Notes under the pieces: generated by a model
Told to the model about the DNA's origin: nothing
The model's database searches: none
The model's input: only the letters and a program-made list of their open reading frames with translations
Position numbers and translations under genes: made by a program
Assembly: GCA_949130495.1 (NCBI GenBank)
Contig: OX422221.1
Coordinates: 155,551,241-155,615,240, forward strand
Reading direction: 5' to 3'
Source of the DNA: Sambucus nigra
Lineage: Eukaryota > Streptophyta > Magnoliopsida > Dipsacales > Adoxaceae
DNA: 64,000 nucleotides
Shown: positions 1 through 10,551 of the stretch, one piece after another
Layout: the number at the start of each line of letters is the position of its first letter
How positions within the stretch are numbered: position 1 is the first letter of the stretch

Positions 1-640
1 GCTCAGGTACCAGCCCTATCATCCATCCCAGTAGCTCCATTATAGCAGGGACAGTTACAGTACGGACGTGTCTATAACATCCACTAGGCAGCAGCTCCTC
101 AGGCACCGCCCATGATTGAGTGTACATTTCCTATCCATGGCACTATGGTTCGAGTTTTATTTGATACTGGGGCGACACACTATTTTATAGCTACTCATTT
201 TTCAAAGGCCTTAGGATTATTAGCCACAACAGAGAGCACTACGACATGCGTAGACTCACCATTAGGGAATGGGTCATTGATTTTCTTTATATCCCAGGGC
301 GTGGGAGTTGAGATTGGTGGCTTAATATTACCAGCAGACATGTTAGTTCTAAAGATGCATTAGCACAATATTATTATTGGAATGGATTGGCTCGCCGCAT
401 ACAGAGCCATGATAGATTGTTTCGGTGGGAGTATTATCTTTGCCATTCTGGGCTAGAAGATGTTTTTGGTGGCGATGTGTCGCCCATAGGGAGGCTCTTC
501 CGCTCATTTGTATTACATATATGAGGATACGAGGTTGTTATTCCCTTAGATTCGATCCTAGTCGTTCATGAGTATCCTGATGTATTTTAGGAGATACCGA
601 TCTTACCCCCCAATCGAGAGATAGATTTCATCATAGACTT
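1..640 (+). pseudogene. Element A gag tail and aspartic protease, broken
   Basis: The first 110 bases match the gag-protease linker of element C at about 7060-7170. The protease follows, with an FDTGATH active-site motif (Asp-Thr-Gly at 163-171) and the flap-side segment DSPLGNGSL. A stop codon at 361-363 cuts the frame just before the IIGMDWL segment, and more stops follow in the part facing RT. In an intact element this enzyme would cut the Gag-Pol polyprotein. The catalytic triad survives, but the gene is dead through stops and indels. Confidence 0.85.
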
Positions 641-1500
641 GTTGTCCAATACTCGAACGATAGCACGTGCTCCGTACCGTATGGATCTAGCGGAAATGAG
701 GGAGTTATGGGATCAAATAGAGCAACTGTTAGGTTAGGGCTTCATTCATCGGAGCACCTCACCTTGGGGCACTCCAGTTTTGTTTATGAAGAAGAGGGAT
801 GGTTCACTGAGGTTATGCATAGATTACCGGGAGTTGAACAAGCTCACGATACGGAACAAATATTCGTTGCCTCAAATTGATGACTTGTTCGACCAGTACA
901 GAGGAGCAACCTTCTTTTCGAAGATAGATTTGAGATCAAGATACCATCAGCTACAGATTAGGGAGCAGGATGTGTCGAAGACTGCTTTCTTGATGAGATA
1001 TGAGTCCTATGAGTTCAGAGTCATCCCGTTTGGGCTGACAAATGCTCTAGCCATATTCATGGACTTGATGAACTGAGTGTTCAGAGAATTCTTGGATCAG
1101 TTTGTCATCATCTTCGTAGATGGCATTGTGATATATTCAGACACTGAGGAGGAGCATGCTGAGCACCTAAGGCAAGTTATTCAGACTCTATGAGAGAATA
1201 AAATGTATGCTAAGTATGAGAAGTGCGGATTCTAGTTACGGGAGGTGCAGTTTTTGGGACATGTTGTTTTCGAATTGGGGATATCAATTGACCCGAGTAA
1301 AGTATCAGCAGTGAGGGAGTGGGGACAGACCACGACACCAAAGGAAGTACTTAGTTTCTTAGGGTTAGTCGGGTACTACAGGAGATTCATCCGAGGTTTC
1401 TCAAAGATTACGGGTCCATTGACGAATCTGACTCACAAGGGGGTACCATATGTTTGGGATGATGCTTGTCAACTGGCTTTCGAAGAGCTGAAAGATAAGC
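641..1500 (+). pseudogene. Element A reverse transcriptase, broken
   Basis: RT fingers and palm are clear: [17 protein letters not shown] near 787-840, [14 protein letters not shown] (first catalytic Asp), and PFGLTNA. The catalytic Asp-Asp box reads FVDG: the second Asp codon is GGC at 1122-1124. TGA stops occur at 1075 and 1192, and a TAG near 1233 interrupts EKCGF/LREV. After that the frame is open again through the RT connection segment ([13 protein letters not shown]). The gene cannot make an active RT because of the stops and the lost active-site Asp. Confidence 0.9.
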
Positions 1501-1925
1501 TGACTTCAGCACCAGTTCTTGATTTACCCAAGCCAGGAGTGGAGTATTTGGTTTACACTGATGCCTCTTTACGGGGACTCGGGGGGGTACTTCAGCAGGA
1601 AGAAAAGGATATAGCTTTTGCCTCCCGCAAACTTAAGACGCACAAAAGAAATTACCCCACTCATGACATAGAGCTAGCAGCGGTCGTTTTTGTATTGAGG
1701 ATATGGAGACATTATTTGTTGGGGGATAAGTTTCACTTGTTCACAGACCATAAGTCACTACAATACCTATTCACTCAGCGAGAACTGAATATGCATCAGC
1801 GTAGATGGTTAGAGTTTGTGAAAGACTATCAGTTCGAAATACAATACCATCCGAGGAAGGCTAACGTGGTTGCTGATGCGTTGAGTCGTAGATCGGTAGG
1901 CAACATAGAGGACATCTAGAAAGCA
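1501..1925 (+). pseudogene. Element A RNase H domain, catalytic residues retained
   Basis: This is the best preserved part of A, open from 1245 to 1919. All four acidic positions are visible: Asp in YTDAS (about 1560), Glu in IELAAVV, Asp in FTDHKSL, and Asp in ADALSRR. In Ty3/gypsy elements this domain degrades the RNA strand of the RNA:DNA hybrid during reverse transcription. A TAG at 1917-1919 separates it from the integrase linker. Being fused behind a dead RT, it has no independent start and is counted as pseudogene sequence. Confidence 0.88.
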
Positions 1926-2723
1926 AAGTGGAAAGAGTTGGGTCACCAGGATGTGATAGACCATTCCTTTATATCTGTCATGACAGTCACACCCGATATT
2001 GTTACGAGGGTAATACAGGCACAAATAACGGATTCATTTTTCCAGGAATCGATTGCACAACTTTTAGTTGAGGGAGCTGAGTCCTATTCAGTAGGTTCCA
2101 ATGGAGGTTTGAGGTTTAATGGGAGTTTAGTGGTCCCCGAAGTGGAAGACTTACGTCATGCAGTGATGAGACAGTCTCACGGGTCCAGATTTACAGTGCA
2201 TCCCGGAGGAGATAAGATGTACCATGATATGAAGAGACAGTACTCGCGGAGTGGGATGAAGAAGGACATTGCTAAGTTCGTGTCCAATTGTTCTACTTTA
2301 CAGATGGTAAAGGTATACCACCAGAGACCGTCGGGGTTGCTTCAGTCGTTAGAGATACCTACGTGGAAGTGGGAAAGTATTTCCAGGGACTTCGTTACTC
2401 GGTTGCCTATAGCACATCGGGGTAACGACTCCATATGGGTGATCGTGGATCATTTGACCAAGGAGGATCATTTTTTCTAGTATGGACAGACTACACCACG
2501 GGCCTATATGCACAGTTGTTCATTATCGATATTGTTAGGCTATATGGGGTTCCCCTGGATATTGTGTGGGATAGAGATAAGATTTTCGTGTCGCGTTTCT
2601 GGGAGACCTTTTAGGAGGCCATGGGTACAGAGTTGAGATTGAGTTCAGCTTATCACCCACAGACGGATGGACAGACAGAGCGCACCAATCAGATGTTGGA
2701 AGATATGTTACACATGCATGTCC
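1926..2723 (+). pseudogene. Element A integrase, N-terminal and catalytic part, cut by element C
   Basis: The zinc-binding region shows SHGSRFTVH and then CSTL where family members have CxxC, so the last zinc ligand is lost. The core keeps D-D-E: Asp at 2388-2390, Asp at 2570-2572 and Glu at 2678-2680 (QTERTNQ). A TAG at 2478 and another near 2613 break the frame. The last codons before 2723 (LEDMLHMHV) lie about a dozen residues past the catalytic Glu. There element C inserted, and the rest of the gene is at 13593-14348. Confidence 0.9.
2719..2723 (+). repeat. Left target-site duplication of element C
   Basis: TGTCC directly before the LTR start at 2724; the same five bases follow the 3' LTR at 13593-13597. 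A 5-bp duplication is normal for Ty3/gypsy integration. Confidence 0.95.
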
Positions 2724-5683
2724 TGTAAAACCCCGTATTTTTATACTATATTAATTTGGGGATTTATTAAATTTAATGTGAATTAATTATTTAATAAAAA
2801 CCCAGAAATTAATTATGTTATAATTATTAACGTGACGAGAGTTAGCAATTATGGGAAATTTGTTGAATATTACTGCTAACGAAAGTAATATATAATATTG
2901 CTTATATTGAATGTCACGAGTTAATAAAATGACCATTTTGGAAATTTGAGTCGGAACGCGCCCGTGTCGCGTCGAGACTAAATATTGATAAATAAAAGTG
3001 AATAATTTATAAGTTGTTCGTATGGTCATTTTGAGTGTGGCAACGACTTCGAAAGGGTCGAGATAGTAAGAAAAGTGTACATGGGGGTTTAGTTTGGGTC
3101 TCGAGGCATTTTTAGGCCTAATTAGTACCCCGGGAAGGCATTTTGCACATTTCACAATTTTGGGTAATGAAACCCACGAAAATTAAAGGGGTTATATCAG
3201 ATGTCTAGGTTATCTTCTAGGTTTAAAACAATTCAAAACCTTAGAACGTCCATAGGAGAGGGGAGGAGAGAGCTCTCAAGGCAATCCAAGGCTCAAAACA
3301 CATCCGTTTGCACCGCCGCCACTGCCAACGCATAGATCGCGAGACGGGGAACGCAACCACACCAAATTCGGCACCAAAAATCCCAGGCAAGTGTTTATCT
3401 TGCTTATTTCGTTGATGCATCCTTTATATTAGTTTAGGAATAATTAGAATGAGTTGTATGGAAGAAAAACCCAATTTGAGATAGGAAATTTGCATGTAGT
3501 GATGATTTATATGATAATCTAGAAAACCCTTCACATGTAGAGGATTAAACCATGAATTTATGATGTTGTAGACGAAGAAAATTCTGGAAAAGATGGATTA
3601 GAACCATGTTAATGAAATTCTAGGGTTCTTGAGGTTTTATATGAATTTGGGGCTTGTTAATCCATGTTTAATAATGGAAATTTCCATGCTTTACGTAAAA
3701 GAGGTATGGAATGGAATTATATAATTAGTAGTGTAATTTTCTGGATGTTTAGGTATGGAAAGTTAGGATTTGGATGAAGTTTTGTTAGAAAACTCGTAAC
3801 TGCAAAACTGCAGAATTCACGATACCTACTTGATCGATCGAGCCCAGAGCTTCGATCGATCGAAGGTTCGATCGATCGAGCCCAGACCTCGATCGATCGA
3901 CCCCTTCTGGCAGACAGCTATTTCCCCTTTTTAAATTAGTTAAATTCAAGTTAATGAGAAATAATTCTCGGGCCAGCTAAATAAAATGTTTTGGGAAATA
4001 TGGGAGACCAGTAGGACATATGAATAATTTTGGGACCTTTAATGTAAGACGAGAATTGTATTTTTAGGATAATTACATAAGGAACGATGAAATCTTGTTT
4101 TAAAGGGAGAGATTACGTAAAAATGATTACGATGGAAAATAGATGAATACCTAGTGAATTTTATACTTGGGAGAATAGAGTCCATGAGTATTACGTAGTA
4201 AGTTGGAATAATACCTCGAATTAAAGTTAAAGACGAATCGTTAAACGTGATAACTAATAATGAGCAAAGACGATTAATATCGTAACTACGGGATTTGAGA
4301 TATACCTAATATTGACATGGTAATATTAGTATAGTTATATGATTGTGTATGCATATACTATCTATGTGTGAAAAACATACCCACGCTACTTCCTATCCCT
4401 GAGGTTACCGCGCTGGGACGATCTTATCTCGTGTGCCTTATGGGGGATATTGACTCGTACCCTAGGAGATAGATATCCTTCGTACAGGCTATCGAATTGA
4501 TAGTTCAGACGGTCCTAAGAGACGAGGGTATGTCCCATCCTCTTAGAGACTTGGAATCTATGATTCGCCTCAATATTGTTTGTGTATGTGTTAATACAAT
4601 TCGAGAGTTATTCCAAATTTGTATTCCCCTTACTACGAGTGATACGGGGATTGGATAGTAGAGTAGTTAATATATATATATGAAATTCTAAAATTTTGGA
4701 ACTGTCTACTGTGATTTGGTAAGTAGGACATGGTTGATGACTCAAATTGTAAATACTTGTTATGAGAAAGTATAATATGACACTGGAAAACTTTATTAGT
4801 TAATAAAGTTAAAATGAGAACTTTGGTTACTAATTGGAATCTTACTTTTTAAACAATTGTATTTTTCAGTCTTAAATCTGGCAAATAACCTAAGATAAGT
4901 TAAATCGTTGTGGGGAGATTAGTGCGATATATGATAGATAATCCGTTGGGAATGTTAGTACGATAGGCGTGCACATTAGAAGAGAGGTGAGAATTTCTCA
5001 AGAGAGTGCCACACTAATATATTATTGCATTGGCTTGTAATCAATTTAAATACTTGCTAAACGAATTTTTAAATCATACACTATCGGGCTCTGACCCATT
5101 TCTATTTCCCTTTCTCTCTTCTGTATATATGTATATATTACAGGTGCCCAGCCACATGTGCGTCTTGCTTAGGATCCCTTGGAAGGAACGTGCAGTAGCT
5201 TAGGTGGGAGTTGCAGGCCACTTGCTTAGACGATTTCATTTACTTGATTCCACTTCTATCATTCTCGGTTAGTGGGGCATGTGTCATCCTTTCCACTATT
5301 TAGCTGTTTTATTGGGACATTGTGATTCAGTTATTGTAGTATTGATACTTTTGGATTTATTATGGTTTGGATGTTTTTCTTTAAATTGTAATACTGGGAT
5401 TCAATTATCGAATGTTAAATTATTTGGATTATATGTTCATGGATTATTGTGGTGTGATTCATTATATGTTAGATTGTTGTAAGTCATTAAATGTTTATTT
5501 TCAAAAATAAAATTTGGAAAGTAATGTTTAAAAATGGTTTTGATACTTGGCTTAATTAATTAGGGTGTTAAATTGGAAAAGTTATTTTTTCAACAGTGAT
5601 GCTAAGAATGAACCAAGTGTGCACCTTGATTTTAATTCAATAAAGGAGTGATCGCCCGATATTTAATTAGGCAGGGTGTCACA
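2724..5683 (+). repeat. Element C 5' LTR (2960 bp)
   Basis: Starts TGTAAAACCCC and ends GTGTCACA. Inside it are a CGATCGATCG palindrome cluster (3832-3900), a block GGCGTGCACATTAGA...GAGAATTTCTC (about 4974-5013), TATA-rich DNA at about 5123-5140 followed by CAGGTGCCCAGCCACA (5141-5156), and CAGTGATGCTAAGAATGAACC (5593-5613) near the end. Which TATA tract is the promoter cannot be told by eye. Short ORFs in it have no family match I recognise. Confidence 0.95.
3832..3900. repeat. Palindrome cassette, element C 5' LTR
   Basis: Four CGATCGATCG-type units in 70 bp: 3832-3841, 3851-3864 (a perfect 14-base palindrome), 3867-3879 and 3888-3900, separated by AGCCCAGA-type spacers. It starts 1.1 kb from the LTR start. 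Confidence 0.9.
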
Positions 5684-5685
5684 GG

Positions 5686-5697
5686 TGGTATCAGAGC
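5686..5697 (+). promoter_or_regulatory. Element C primer-binding site (initiator tRNA-Met)
   Basis: TGGTATCAGAGC, two bases after the LTR end, is complementary to the 3' end of plant initiator tRNA-Met. This tRNA primes minus-strand DNA synthesis. Confidence 0.93.
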
Positions 5698-5868
5698 ATC
5701 AGGTTCTAGTGTCCATAGGATCTATACGGATTATTTTCTCTTTCAGCTTAACATTTTTGCTAGATGGCCCTATTTTTAGGATTATTGTATTCCTGCTTTT
5801 ACGTTTACGTCTGCAGCTATTTGAGATTTGATAATGACTGAAGACTAATAAACTTCTTCACGCTTCAG

Positions 5869-7171
5869 ATGCCTCTGAGACGTGCACCGAAGGATAGGCG
5901 TGCCCAGGCCGAGCAACCAGTAGCCCCGGCACAAGGCACTATGAATGCTAATGAGGTAGCCGCCATTGTTGCTCAGGTGGTGAATGCTGCGCTAGCGGTG
6001 GTTCAGCAGGCTCCACCCTAGATTCAGGTAGTGGCGCCAGTACCAGCACAGCTTCCATACGCATGGGAGAGGGTTAGGGATGCTTTTTAGAAGGCGCATC
6101 CCCCTGAGTTTTCTGGTAGCTCAGATATCGTCACAGTCAGCCAATGGAAGAAAGACATCCAGCGGCATCTTCGTATGTATGAGTGCACCAACGTGCAGAA
6201 ACAATTGTTGGCTTCCATTAAGCTGGTGGGGGCCACTTTGCAGTGGTGGGAGTCCACTACCACCTTGGAGGAGAGGGACACGATCCCTATTCTGTTGTTC
6301 TGGGAGCGGTTTGACCACAAGTACTTTCCACCCATCGTGCAGACTGAGATGAGGCGGAAATTACTGAACTTGAAGCAAGAGAACTCTACCATTGCTGAGT
6401 ATGAGGAGGAGTTCACGAGACTTCTCACCATAGTTCCAGATGAGGCACCTAATGAGGCAAAGAAGATAATGTTGTTTGTGGACGTCTTAGCTTGGAGGAT
6501 CCGTCAGCACCTAATAGGAAATTTGGCTCTGAGCACTTTCACTGATGTACTCAATGTTGCGTTACTACATTGTCAGGAGCACCGCTTCCATCTGCAGGGA
6601 AGCAAGAGTGCAGGAGAGTCCAGCCAGCAGGGCAGTACCGGGAGTAGGAGTGCTAGTGGAGAACCATCTCAAGGACAGACTCGTCATCACGAGGAGAGTT
6701 CGCATCAGGGGGACCTTGCTAAGCGATTTCGTTCAGGTGATTTGAGACAGGGATTTAGGGTTATAGGCAGGGCTAGCCTAATCATCAGGGCCAGCAGGGC
6801 CAACACCGACAGTAACAGGCTCAGCAGCAGGGCCAACAACATTTTCATTAGCGCCAACAGGGCCAGTGGCGTGGTGGTAACGGCCAGCAGGGCCACGGTC
6901 AGAAGGGTCAGAGGGGAGGCAACTTTAAAGGCCGATGTTTTGGGTATGGTAAACACGGCCATAGGTGCCAAGATTGTCCGAAGGGAGATAGGTCCCCATA
7001 GCAGCAGGGTGCCCATAATGAGCCATAGAGACGACTTTTGCCAGCTGCCCTCCCAGCTCCAGCCCAGGTGCCAGCCCTATTGTCATTCCAGCAGCTCCAG
7101 TACAGTAGGGGCAGTTACAGTATGGACATATATATAACGTCCACCAAGATGCAGCTCCACAGGAACCACCC
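5869..7171 (+). pseudogene. Element C gag, broken
   Basis: The ATG at 5869 starts MPLRRAPK, matching the start of the intact gag of F. In-frame TAG codons lie at 6019 and 6088. From 6175 the Retrotrans_gag core is open (QWWESTTTLEE, FDHKYFPP, AEYEEEFTRL, LHCQEHR). A Gln/Gly-rich linker follows. The zinc knuckle (6936-6977) is in another frame from the core and reads CFGYGKHGHRCQDC, with Tyr at the second Cys position. So there are two stops, at least one frameshift and a mutated knuckle. Gag would form the virus-like particle and bind RNA. Confidence 0.9.
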
Positions 7172-7690
7172 GCGATTGAGGGTATGTTTCCTATCCATGG
7201 TACTATAGGTCAGGTTTTGTTTGATACTGGGGAGATGCATTGTTTTATAGCTACGCATTTTTTGAAGGCCTTAGGGTTATTAGCCACAGCAGAGAGCACA
7301 GTCACGTGTGTAGACTCACCCCTGGGGAGTGGGTCGCTTATTTTCTTTATATGCCGGGGAGTGGGGGTAGAGATTGGTAGCTTGGTATTACCTGCAGACA
7401 TGTTAGTCTTAGATATGCATGAGCACGATGTGATTATCGGTATGGATTGGCTCGCAGCTTACAAAGCCATGATTGATTGTTTCGGTGGGAGTATTGTCTT
7501 TGCCATTCCGAGGCAAGAGATGTTTGTAGTGGAAATGCCTCGCCTAGAGGGAGGCTCGACCGCTCATTTGTATTACATAGAGGAGGATACCTCTAAGGAG
7601 GTTGTGATTCCTTTAGAATCGATCCCAGTCGTTCGTGAGTATTCCGATGTATTCCAGGAGATACCAGGCCTACCCCCAGTCGAGAGATAG
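7172..7690 (+). pseudogene. Element C protease
   Basis: Open from 7184 to 7690. The active site reads FDTGEMH; Asp-Thr-Gly survives, but the next residue is Glu where A has Ala. IIGMDWLAAY and FGGSIVF follow as expected for the domain. The frame ends at TAG 7688-7690 because of an indel, and RT continues in another frame. The region is well preserved compared with gag. Confidence 0.88.
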
Positions 7691-8560
7691 ACTTTGTCAT
7701 AGACTTATTATCGGATACTAGACCGATAGCACGCGCTCTATACCGTATGGCTCCCGCAGAGATGCCAGAGTTGCGAGATCAGATAGAGCAGCTGTTAGTT
7801 CAGGGCTTCATTCGCAGGAGTACCTCACCTTGGGGCGCGCTAGTCTTGTTTGTGAAGAAGAGAGATGGTTCACTGAGGTTGTGTGTGGACTACCGGGAGT
7901 TGAACAAGGTCACGATACGGAATAAGTATCCGTTGCCTCGAATTGATGATCTGTTTGACCAGCTGAGAGGAGCAACTTTCTTTTCGAAGATAGATCTGAG
8001 GTCGGGGTACCATCAGCTACGTATTAGGGAGCAGGATGTTTCAAAGACTGCTTTCTTGACGAGATATGGGTCCTATGAGTTCAAGGTGATGCCATTTGGC
8101 CTCACAAATGCTCCAGCCATGTTCATGGACTTAATGAACCGAGTGTTCAGAGAGTTCTTGGATCAGTTCGTCATCATCTTTATAGATGACATTTTGATAT
8201 ATTCACACTCCGAGGAGGAGCATACCGAGCATTTGAGGTAGGTTCTTCAGACTCTACGAGAGCATCAGTTGTATGCCAAGTACGAGAAGTGCGGATTCTG
8301 GTTGTGAGAAGTACAGTTCTTGGGGTATGTTATTTCTGAGCAAGGGATAGCAGTTGAACCGAGTAAAGTGTCAGTGGTAAGGGAGTGGGGATAGCCCACC
8401 ACACCGATGAAAGTACGTAGTTTCTGGGGGTTAGACGAATACTACAGGAGATTCATTCGGAGATTCTCCAAAATAGCGGGTCCTTTGACGAATCTGACTC
8501 GCAAAGGGGTACCATATGTTTGGGATGATGCTTGTCAATTGGATTTCGACGAGCTGAAAG
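7691..8560 (+). pseudogene. Element C reverse transcriptase, broken
   Basis: RT motifs are nearly complete from 7747: [41 protein letters not shown] and the catalytic box FIDDILIYS with both Asp at 8185-8190. A TAG at 8239 ends the open stretch, a TGA near 8306 and a TAG near 8392 follow, all in one frame, so the damage here is nonsense mutation rather than indel. The connection segment EYYRRFIRRFSKI is open from 8407. Confidence 0.92.
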
Positions 8561-8985
8561 ACAAGCTTACTTTAGCACCAGTCCTTGCTTTACCGAAGCC
8601 GGGTGTGGAGTATCTAGTTTACACCGATGCATCCTTATGGGGACTTGAGGTAGTACTTCAGCAGGAAGAGAAGGATACAGCTTTTGCCTCCCGTAAGCTT
8701 AAGCCACATGAGAAGAATTACCACACCCACGACCTGGATTTAGCAGTGGTCATTTTTGTATTAAGGATACGGAGGAACTATTTATTGGGGGAGAAGTTCC
8801 ACTTGTTCACAGACCACAAGTCACTGCAGTACCTGTTCACTCAGCAAGAGCTGAATATGCGTCAGCGCAGATGGTTAGAGTTTGTGAAATACTATCAGTT
8901 TGACATACAGTATCATCCGGGGAAGGCCAACGTAGTTGCTGATGTGTTGAGCCGTAGATCGGTAGACGAGGTAGCGGACATCTGG
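8561..8985 (+). pseudogene. Element C RNase H, catalytic Glu replaced by Asp
   Basis: Open and in the same frame as RT and integrase. Asp is present in YTDAS (8626-8628), in FTDHKSL and in the closing ADVLSRR. The second catalytic acid is Asp (GAT, 8737-8739, in LDLAVV) where element A has Glu. Active RNases H normally need Glu here, so activity is doubtful even apart from the stops elsewhere. Confidence 0.88.
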
Positions 8986-10330
8986 AAAGCTAAGTGGAAG
9001 GAGTTAGGCCACCAGGATGCAGTAGCCCGTTCCTTCATATATGTTATGATAGTGACACCCGAGATTTTTACGAGGGTGATACAGGCACAGACAACAAACC
9101 CATTTTGCCAGGAGCAGATTGTAAGACTTTTAGTTGAGGGTTCTGAGTCCTATTTTGTTAGTTCTGATAGGGGTTTGAGGTTTAATGGGAGATTAGTGGT
9201 TCTAGAAGGGGCAGAATTGCGTCATGCAGTGATGACCCAATCTCACGGGTCCCGATTTACAGTACATCTTGGAGGAGATAAGATGTACCAGGATATGAGG
9301 AGGCAATACTGGTGGAGTGGGATGAAGAAGGACATTACTGAGTTCGTATCCAAGTGTTCTACCTGCCAGCTGGTGAAGGTGGACCATCAAAAACCGTCAG
9401 GATTGCTTCAGCCATTAGAAGTACCCGCGTGGAAGTGGGAGAGTATTTCCATGGATTTTATTATAGGGTTACCTACATCACAACAGGGCCAAGACTCTAT
9501 CTGGGTGATTGTAGACCATTTGACCAAGGTGGCTTATTTTCTACCGGTGCAGACAGATTATACCACGGGTCAGTATGCTTAGTTGTTCATTGCTGAGATT
9601 GTCAGATTACATGGGGTGCCCCTGAATATTGTGTCAGATAGAGACAAGATTTTTGTGTCGCATTTTTAGGAAAGCTTTCAGGAGGCTATGGGTACTGAGT
9701 TGAGGTTGAGTTCATCTTATCACCCATAGACATATGGACAGACAGAGCGTACTAATCAGATGTTGGAGGATATTCTACGCATGTGTGTTCGTTAATTTGG
9801 GGGATTTTGGGAGCCACATCTTCCACTGGTAGAGTTTGCGTATAATAACTCTTATCAGTTCACGATTGGCATGGCTCCATTTGAAGCTTTGTACGGCAGG
9901 CCTTGTCGTTCCCCAGCTTGTTGGCTCGAAGTGGGGGATAACTAGTTGCTAGGACCAGAAGTGATTAAGGAAACCTCGGCGAGGATTGAGATGATTAGGA
10001 GTCTCATTAGAGTAGCCCAGGACAGGCAGAAGAGCTACGCCGATGCGAAACGGTTCTTTCGGGAGTTTAATGTGGGGGACCAAGTGTTACTGCGTGTATC
10101 TCCTATGAAAGGAGTGATGAGGTTCGGGAAGAAAGGGAAATTGGCCCAAGGTACGTGGGAACATTTCCCATTATCTATTGGATTGGGCCGATAGCATACA
10201 GATTGGGACTGCCAGAGCATTTAAATCGCATTCACGATGTATTCCACATCTCGTCATTGAGACGGTATCTTCGGGATGATATGGCCCATACTCACATCGC
10301 GATAGATGAGATAGACTTACAGCCTGACAG
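8986..10330 (+). pseudogene. Element C integrase, broken
   Basis: The zinc domain keeps both His (SHGSRFTVH) and the CSTC pair near 9355-9366. The catalytic acids are present: Asp 9454-9456, Asp 9637-9639, Glu 9745-9747. TAG codons occur at 9580, 9667 and 9727, with further stops near 9793 and 9943. The frame shifts near 10155-10194, inside the GPF/Y-type C-terminal segment (FPLSIGLGR against the IYWIGPIAYRLGLPEHL frame). Integrase would insert the cDNA; this copy cannot make one. Confidence 0.9.
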
Positions 10331-10541
10331 CTCTTACAAGGAGAGACCAGTGGATATCCTAGACTATAGTGAGAGGAGGTTAAGGTCAAAGATAGTTCCA
10401 CTTGTATGGGTCCAGTGGGAGCATCATAATGTGGAGGAATCCACTTGGGAGCGCGAGGCAGATATGCGCGAGAGATATCCTGATTTGTTCTTACCAGGTA
10501 TGCCTTATTTTCTGAATTTCGGGATGAAATTCCGTTATTAG
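10331..10541 (+). pseudogene. Element C chromodomain
   Basis: The last part of the frame at 10155-10541 reads RPVDILDYSERRLRSK, then VWVQWEHHNVEESTWERE and MRERYPDLF. The aromatic and acidic pattern is that of the C-terminal chromodomain of plant chromoviruses, which steers integration towards modified heterochromatin. The domain is intact but out of frame with the integrase core. Confidence 0.85.
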
Positions 10542-10551
10542 GGGGGAAGTA
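10514..10551 (+). promoter_or_regulatory. Stem-loop and polypurine tract of element C
   Basis: GAATTTC (10514-10520) pairs with GAAATTC (10526-10532) around loop GGGAT. The polypurine tract AGGGGGGAAG (10540-10549) then runs up to the LTR start at 10552 and would prime plus-strand synthesis. Other families in the window have the same arrangement with different arm sequences. Confidence 0.85.
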
